Below are positions 57,745 through 64,000 of a DNA stretch of 64,000 bases, piece after piece. Positions within the stretch are counted from its first letter, which is position 1; every line of letters starts with the position of its first letter. The position numbers and the translations under genes were made by a program. The notes beneath the pieces were generated by a model. That model did not search any database. It was not told the DNA's origin and saw only the letters and a program-made list of their open reading frames with translations. The DNA is from Pseudoscleropodium purum (Eukaryota; Streptophyta; Bryopsida; Hypnales; Brachytheciaceae). Location: positions 41,654,243 through 41,718,242 of the forward strand of contig OZ017796.1 in NCBI GenBank assembly GCA_963969395.1. Reading direction: 5' to 3'.

Positions 57745-59246
57745 ATGGAGCAGACCAGCGAAGACCTGGGCACAAATGGCCAGGCAGCAACAGCAGCAGC
57801 TACGACAGATGTGGACGATGACTACCTACGATGGCAAGAGGAGATACGTCTTGCCGAGGAAGAGGCAGAAGCCATGAAAGCTGGCAAGTCACACAGGTAT
57901 CACAAGGATTTTCGCAAGCAAGTTGAGTTTGCAGCGGAGCCTGTTGTGGCTGCTGTTGAAGAGGAGGCTGTTGTGGAAGCAAGCGCTCCAGAAGACCAAG
58001 GAATGGAATTCAGTGGCGCAAAAGAGCCGAACCATGACGACGATGAGGGTCTGATGAAGGATCCTGGCGCTCTTAATACGCGCGGCATTTCTGGTACCTT
58101 GCAAGAGGGGCATGCAGAGGACGCTCATGAACTTATTAAAACCAAAGAAATGGCTGATAACGATCTCGACTTGGAAACGGGCTATGGCGATGAGGGCCTT
58201 ATGTCTGATCCTAGCACTCCTGACTCTCCTGACACGCCACAAGAGGAGTTCCTCCAGGATGCCCAGGAACTGGATGAGATCAAAGCCGTGAATGTGGACA
58301 AGGACGAGAATACCTTAGAAGAAGAAAGGGTCTCTGACGATGAGGTTTTGGATTTAAAGTCGGGCTCACGTCAAGTTGAATCCCCGGAAGATTTCAATCC
58401 ACCGGATGAGATGAAAGACCTGAATGTGGGTGGGCCTGAAAATGACCTTGAAGTGCTGGGTGATGGAGAGGGAGTAGAGATATCTCTTGATAGTGAGAAG
58501 TTCGTGGCGCCTTTTCCAATTTCCCGAGTTAAGAGGATTATTAAGCGCGACAAAGATGTAAGATTAGTGACTAGTGATGCAATTGCTCTCGTAGCCCAAG
58601 CAACAGCTCTGTTTGTGCAGACTTTGAGTTTAGCATCATTTACGGTTATGCTGCGAACTAAACGGAAAACCATCCGTGGCCCTGACGTTGTTCTTGCTGC
58701 TAAATCCACCAGGTAAATCTAAGTCTTTTAGAGAACTGCTTATGTGTTTGTGTGTGTTTGGTCTTACACTAGATACAAATAAAAAGTAGTCAAATTCCTC
58801 TGAAATGCAAATGGGGTGTCGGGAAATAACTGTAGCAGAGTGCTCAAATCTGCTCCGCATTTTCCTTCGTTGTTTTGAATTGGGCACTTCGCGATTCTGT
58901 GATGTTCACAACTCTTACTCTTGGTTAGAGTTCTCTAGCCAAATTGTCTTGTAATGTTGGAACACTCTGACGTTCCTTAACAATTGGGCGTATGTAGATT
59001 CTTTTTCTGATTTTGGATTGCACCGTGAACAGGCAGTTTCGTGAATGCCTAGGCAATGATCTAGCAACGTTGTTGGAGGAATCCAATGAAGACATTGCAC
59101 ATGGTGATGATGGGCATAGTGAGAAGGATCACGGAACTAGTGACGAGTCTTTGAGGACAAGGCCTCAACACCAAAAGTCTACGAAAAAACATCAGCTTGC
59201 TGCTCCTCCAGGCAGTAGGCCCATCACAAATTTTTTCAAGGCATGA
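57745..59246 (+). CDS. Chimeric gene: ELF9-like N terminus fused to a DPB3/POLE4/NF-YC-type histone-fold protein
   Basis: Two exons, 57,745-58,712 and 59,033-59,246, with GT-AG ends; splicing gives 393 residues. Residues 1-83 match ELF9-like exon 1 and the rest matches the histone-fold gene (copy A from 13,102). Residues about 84-255 are acidic and D/E/P-rich. Residues about 257-335 form the histone fold (FPISRVKRIIKRDKDVRLVT, ALFVQTL, KRKTIRGPDVVLAAK), closest in pattern to the NF-YC/DPB3/POLE4/CHRAC15 side of the H2A-like families. The C terminus SRPITNFFKA resembles a PIP box with serine in place of the first glutamine. Family members pair with an H2B-like partner in Pol epsilon, chromatin remodellers or CCAAT-binding complexes; which one applies here is unknown. 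The YKWD motif and RRMs of ELF9 are not included. It is the only open copy of three. Confidence 0.85.
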
Positions 59247-59568
59247 GGGATGCGGTTCTTTGTATTACTTACAATTTTGGTCTCCGTTTCACCAAAGAAA
59301 CTGTGGTCAGGGTGCCCAGACTGAGTCGGGTCACTTTTGTTTGCCAGCATTCCTCTTTGTTTATGTGTTCACTTTTGATTTTGTGCTTCTGTTCGAAAGT
59401 TCGCTTGCTCGTAGCTCTGGGTCCAGCTTGCAACATGACCGGGTTTAACTATATGTGAGCATTTTTGGAAACGACCTATATTAGAACCGTGGGTGTAAGG
59501 TTTCATCCAACGTGGGAGTTGAAACTGGCGACACAGGAGTGCAAGAGTTTAGTCACATGTTTTTTTCT
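59247..59568 (+). other. 3' UTR/flank of the chimeric gene
   Basis: Matches 14,369-14,697 downstream of copy A. No further gene; it ends at the insertion point of the 4.2-kb element. Confidence 0.6.
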
Positions 59569-62500
59569 CTACGAGGCAGAATGTTGTACAGAGCGTTTTT
59601 CAAAGTGTTGCAAAGTGCAATGAGGAATGAATGACATGTGGCTGTAGAGAATCTCAAATGGTACTGTGAACTTGGCCTTCTCGTTCCCTATGATAGGAAC
59701 AGAGAAGAGAGCACGATGGGAACACCATGAGGACAAACTGGGGCCCCTTATTTGAGTTTGCCCACTGTGTTCAGTTTATTGATTATATACATTAGGCTTC
59801 TAATTACTATAGAGATTAGAGGAATTATATTTTTATGAATTTTTTGTTGGTAAGACCAAATCTCTGAATTTTTTGTTGGAATTTTTTTTTCAAAAATATG
59901 CCTTGGGGAAATGCAATTGGGTAAACAAACAATGTATAGTGCATTTGTAGCAATGCTCATAGTGCAGGATTATCCTATTTAGGATGTGTTCCAAGTCTCA
60001 TTTGGTCATGAAAATTGGTGGACACATGCCTAATATGGTACTCAGTATGGTGAATTTTAAAATTCAAAGTCTATGGTGCATAAAAATTTGACAACATGAG
60101 ATTGAACTCATTTGGAATCTTAGGGTAGGGTCCAAAAGAACTTTTTGTTTCACTTCAAATGCTTAGATCTTTCAATTTGTATTTTACCTCATATTCTTAT
60201 TTAAATTTAGTGTAAAATCCTATAGTTAGATTTCAAAAAATTATGAAAAAATGATCCTCAACTTAAATAGAGTAGAAATGGCAGTTTTGAGTGCCTTTTG
60301 AGAAAAAAATGGCCTCCCACTTTTAGGGGATAAATCCAAAAGAACAAAATCTATCATCATGAAAATAAAAAATAAATTAATCCAATTATTGGTGGAATAC
60401 TTTTTTTTATATTTCAAATAGAAAATTGGAGAGTCATTCATAGAACATTCAAAGAATTATAAAGTTACCAACACAAAAGCCAAATTTTTTTCTGGTAGGT
60501 GGAATATAAAATCAAAGTAATTTCTAAAATTGACATCCTAACACAACAATTTTCTATAATAATAATCACTTTGTTGACCTCAATGCTATCTCAAAACAAT
60601 ATGCACAAATTGTTGCTTTTGCATTGTTGAGCACTATCATTCAATATAGGTTATTTGGATAAATGGTAGCAACTTCTTTTGTTGTTAGATGTAACCATGG
60701 AAGTAGATAACCTAATACCTCTAAAAATGTAAGATAATATGATTTAAAAATGCTCATTCATTAAGATAATGCACATAGAGAGATTAAAAATACAAATAGG
60801 GATTTTTATTACTTGTAAAGCAAATGAAAATCATTAATTTTGAAGAATTTTTTTTTAATTTTTAAATTTTGGATAGTTGTAGTAACTTTTGTGAATTTTC
60901 AAAGTTTGCACTTGAAGAAGCTTTAGAATCTCATATGGATGCATGTTTGGAGGATCCTTATAATAATGCAAAGCCATTGAGTCACAAGAGGTTCACAACT
61001 ACACAACACCATATGTAATATTAGAGACATTCACTTTGAGATATTCAACTAGATTTAAGGTCATATTGGTAATACTTTAGTAGACTTCTACTTGACAAAA
61101 TTGAAAAGGAAGATTGAGTTTTATACTTGTCTTTAGGTGTCTTAAAGAAACTAAATAACACTCAATAAACATAAAGAAAAAATAATTTCAAATACTTGTT
61201 TTTGACAATTTGCTTGAGGTGCCTCTTTATAATTTTTTCCATTATATAAAATACTTCAATCTACCTTCTAGATCAAACTTTCAGGTCTTGATAAAGTTAG
61301 TGGAGGTCCAAAACAATTTTCAAAGTTGAAAATGGCTCTATTTACATCGACCATCAAAACAAGCATTGTTTACTTCAATGTGAATAGAGGATAGAAAGCA
61401 TTAGTGCTTCATTTACATTGTTATTTCAAGTGTGGTGATATTTCAAGTGTAATGTTGTCAATTCTTCAATAGGATGCAACAAGCCTATTTTCAATCCAAA
61501 TTGAGTGTACAATACTTCATCAAATAGTCTTCAAGGATATCTTTCTTAAGGTACATTGTAAGCCCAATTTGGAATTAAATATGAATTTTAGAACCTCGTA
61601 CAATAGATGTCAATGACCTTCAATTTTGTAAGTCAAAGACAATTATTAAATTTGTCCAAATTTTCCATCAACAATGCTCCTTGAAACATGCATATAGTTG
61701 TAAAACTATGATGGTGATGTTTGCTGGTTTTACCTTTTCTTGATTAATCAAAATTTGATGTAGAAAGTCAAAAACTACTTTGCCTTTTACATTATTTGGT
61801 CCACTTTGCCAAAATATAGAACTATAGCTTAAAACTAAGGTTTGGCAGATTCTTATAATTATTCTATATTCTAAATAAGACGTTTCATGGTTAGTTCATC
61901 AACTATTTAAATTACACATATTGAAATTGAGGTTTGGATATAATGGTGGCTTAGGATGTGAATATAACGGTTTGAGGTGGTGAGCATGCTCCAACAAGAA
62001 ATGGAGTGTGCTAAGACTACCTTGCCCTAAAGCATTTCTAAATACTAGAAAACATATTGGTATGTTTGTATATTTATAATGAATAAATTTGTTACTCATG
62101 AATCATTTTGCAAATGTGAAATTCAAAACATCATGGTATTGCATATTTTTGTTAGGCCCACTTCAAAACAAAATGAAAGAGTTTTCATGGCACAAACATC
62201 TAATTTAAAAGGCTCGTTCATCACCAAGATAGAAAAATTAGAATAATTTAGTGCTACTAGGTCAATAGTGTAGTTCAACAAACTATCTAACACTCATCAA
62301 AATGGATGAAAGTATTTAAAAAAATACAATACCTCTTGACAAGTTGAACAAGTCAACTTTTCAATTTCTTACATTACATTGAGCCTTTTGGACTATCATC
62401 TAGTATAGGTTTAACTCTAAAATGACAAGCCTCTCACCAGTGGATTTGCCTTATTTGTATCTACAATTGACTCATTCAACTTAATAAATACATAAGTACT

Positions 62501-63776
62501 GCATTACAACTCAATCAAGTCATTTCAATGTTTTATGTCTCCAGTCAAAGACTTCTTTTTAAAAATAAAAAATTATTGAAATCATTAAATTTCAAACAAT
62601 AAAAAAAAGTTTCATATTTTAAAATCTTAAATTTTAGAATTTTCAAATATCTGAAAATCTCAAATATCAACATTAATAGTTGTTGCTTTTGAAGGCAAAG
62701 TCTTGGTGAATGTTTTGTGTTCTTTGGATGATTTTAGTAAAAGCTCTAAGATGGAAAAATCATTTTTCATCCAATTATCTTGGGGAACTTGCTTGAACTC
62801 ATCTTCAATGAGTGGTGTCGAATATTCTTTCTCAGTAATATCTTTGACTTTCCTTCATAAAAAATTGACAAATTCTTGTACTTTAGCAACTTATGCTCTT
62901 TTCTTAATAAAGCCATAAATTAAATGATCTTTTATGAATATGAGTCCAATGAATGAAATGAAGTTCATCAAGTTTAATTTCCACTCAAATTTGGAAATTT
63001 GGAAAATTCTTAAACTTGAATATTTTATAGAAATTTGAACTTTAGGCTTAATCAATGGAGTGCTATTTTTTAATTTTAGAATGCCACAAATTTGCACTAC
63101 AATGGAACTTGCGAAGAGATGTTCACATTGCTTTGAAGATGTATTGCATTTGATTTGAATTTTTTCACTTTTTCTTTAGAAATTCAAAGTAATTTCAAAT
63201 TTTCACAAGAAAATGCAAAATTTCTATGTCTAATAGAACACATGGAATTACATGACTGAACAATAAATACAAAAAATCATATCAATAGATAGTTGCAAAA
63301 TGAAGTTTGAAAAAATAGTTATATGCTTGTCTTTTCAAGATTATAAGTCTCAACAATTGTGGACTTGCCATACTTGACTTGAAAGGTATATGTTGACCCT
63401 ATACCTATTTGTCACTACAAACCCCCAAAATATCTTGACTTCATGGTTGCAAAGTTGATCCTATATTTGTCAATCTAAAAACCCCAAAAGGTCACTCTAA
63501 AAATTAGTTGAATGAGTTCCAACCTAGAAACTATCACTAGAATATCAACTCTACAAAGAACTTGTAATACCATACAAAGATTTATTCTCACTGAAGAATG
63601 TTGTAGTAAGAATTTATATCTAATTAGTGTGCCATGTATTGTTGCCACAATACTAAAAAAAACTTGTAATATTATATCAAAATTTAATCTGAACAGAGAA
63701 TGTTGTATAATAATTTATATCTAACTAGTATGCCCTGTGCCATTGCCATTGTATAATAAAGTTAAAATTAAAATAA
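59569..63776. mobile_element. 4.2-kb unclassified insertion containing repeat R
   Basis: Absent from the equivalent position of copy A (14,692). A short TTTTCT (59,563-59,568 and 63,777-63,782) flanks it and may be the target duplication, but it is T-rich and weak evidence. No terminal repeats were recognised. It includes R' (60,240-62,978) and a roughly 100-bp tandem duplication near its right end (63,559-63,660 and 63,661 to about 63,757). Confidence 0.6.
60240..62978 (-). repeat. Repeat R, right copy
   Basis: Reverse complement of 23,808-26,426. Its 66-codon minus-strand frame (61,899-62,099) is the counterpart of the left copy's 65-codon frame. Family unknown. Confidence 0.8.
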
Positions 63777-64000
63777 TTTTCTAATTTTTAATTCAATTTT
63801 TTTTTTAATTCAATATCTTTTCTACCATGTGTTGGAAAGTGACAATTATACAAAGTCTATGCACCCTTCTTTGTCTTTGTAAAGGGCTTTCCAATGTTAC
63901 CAAAAACGTAACTAGGAGACCCACGCCTCTAGAAATCTCACCTTAACAACCTAGACCAGCAAATCAATCAATCAAAACAAATCAAACAACCTAATTTAAT
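63777..64000 (+). repeat. 3' flank F of copy C
   Basis: Near-identical to 14,692-14,930 in direct orientation. It continues past the window edge. Confidence 0.8.

Larger units (their letters stand above)
53049..57994. repeat. Right arm of the 4.9-kb inverted duplication
   Basis: Reverse complement of 8,792-13,737, of identical length. It carries copy B (minus), the intergenic region and the ELF9-like 5' region with the first 83 codons (plus). The outer end is the GAAG fusion point at 57,991-57,994; the inner end is the LINE junction at 53,048/53,049. Confidence 0.9.

Noticed and set aside
1..64000. tRNA, rRNA or snRNA genes
   Set aside because: No cloverleaf core, rRNA or snRNA motif was recognised by eye; a dedicated covariance search was not possible here.

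Overview
This is AT-rich nuclear DNA from a land plant with a repeat-heavy genome. The evidence is plant-type LTR retrotransposons, an L1-type LINE whose ORF1 resembles the plant DUF4283 class, hAT- and PIF/Harbinger-type MITEs, spliceosomal introns, and a plant-type Tat-SF1/ELF9-like splicing-factor gene. The sequence alone does not fix the lineage; the low gene density and nested repeats would suit a gymnosperm, fern or lycophyte as well as a large-genome angiosperm. All comparisons were made by eye.

Layout. 0-4.6 kb is mostly anonymous AT-rich DNA with one GC-elevated island (2.4-3.2 kb). 4.6-9.05 kb (minus) is an apparently intact 11-exon ELF9/HTATSF1-like gene. Head-to-head with it lies a decayed histone-fold gene, copy A (12.6-14.4 kb, plus). 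14.7-26.4 kb is repeat-derived DNA holding two TIR/foldback elements, two low-identity dispersed repeats (E, D) and repeat R. 26.4-53.05 kb is a degenerate L1-type LINE (plus) split by a 20.2-kb Ty3/Gypsy element (28,137-48,355, minus; 1,138-bp LTRs, AACCC target duplication). The Gypsy element carries a complete Ty1/Copia insertion (38,037-42,885; GAATT target duplication), a 2.2-kb unclassified insert and two GC-rich hAT-type MITEs. 53.05-58.0 kb is an inverted copy of 8.79-13.74 kb, including truncated histone-fold copy B. 57.7-59.25 kb is a third copy, C, followed by a 4.2-kb insert holding an inverted copy of R, and then DNA matching the 3' flank of copy A.

Main result. At 57,991-57,994 a 4-bp GAAG microhomology joins the duplicated 5' region, start codon and first 83 codons of the ELF9-like gene in frame to the coding sequence of the histone-fold gene. 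The result is a two-exon chimeric gene of 393 codons (57,745-59,246) encoding an acidic protein with a DPB3/POLE4/NF-YC-type histone fold and a C-terminal PIP-box-like tail. Of the three histone-fold copies only the chimera is open throughout; A carries stops (several of them CGA to TGA) and B is truncated and has lost a splice acceptor. The 5' regions of the ELF9-like gene and of copy A are also distantly alike and both contain telo-box motifs, so promoter sharing between the two genes may predate the fusion.

A second signal is the extreme density of CAATTG and CCRATHGG-type motifs across the Gypsy element, in coding and LTR sequence alike, and its near absence from the nested Copia.
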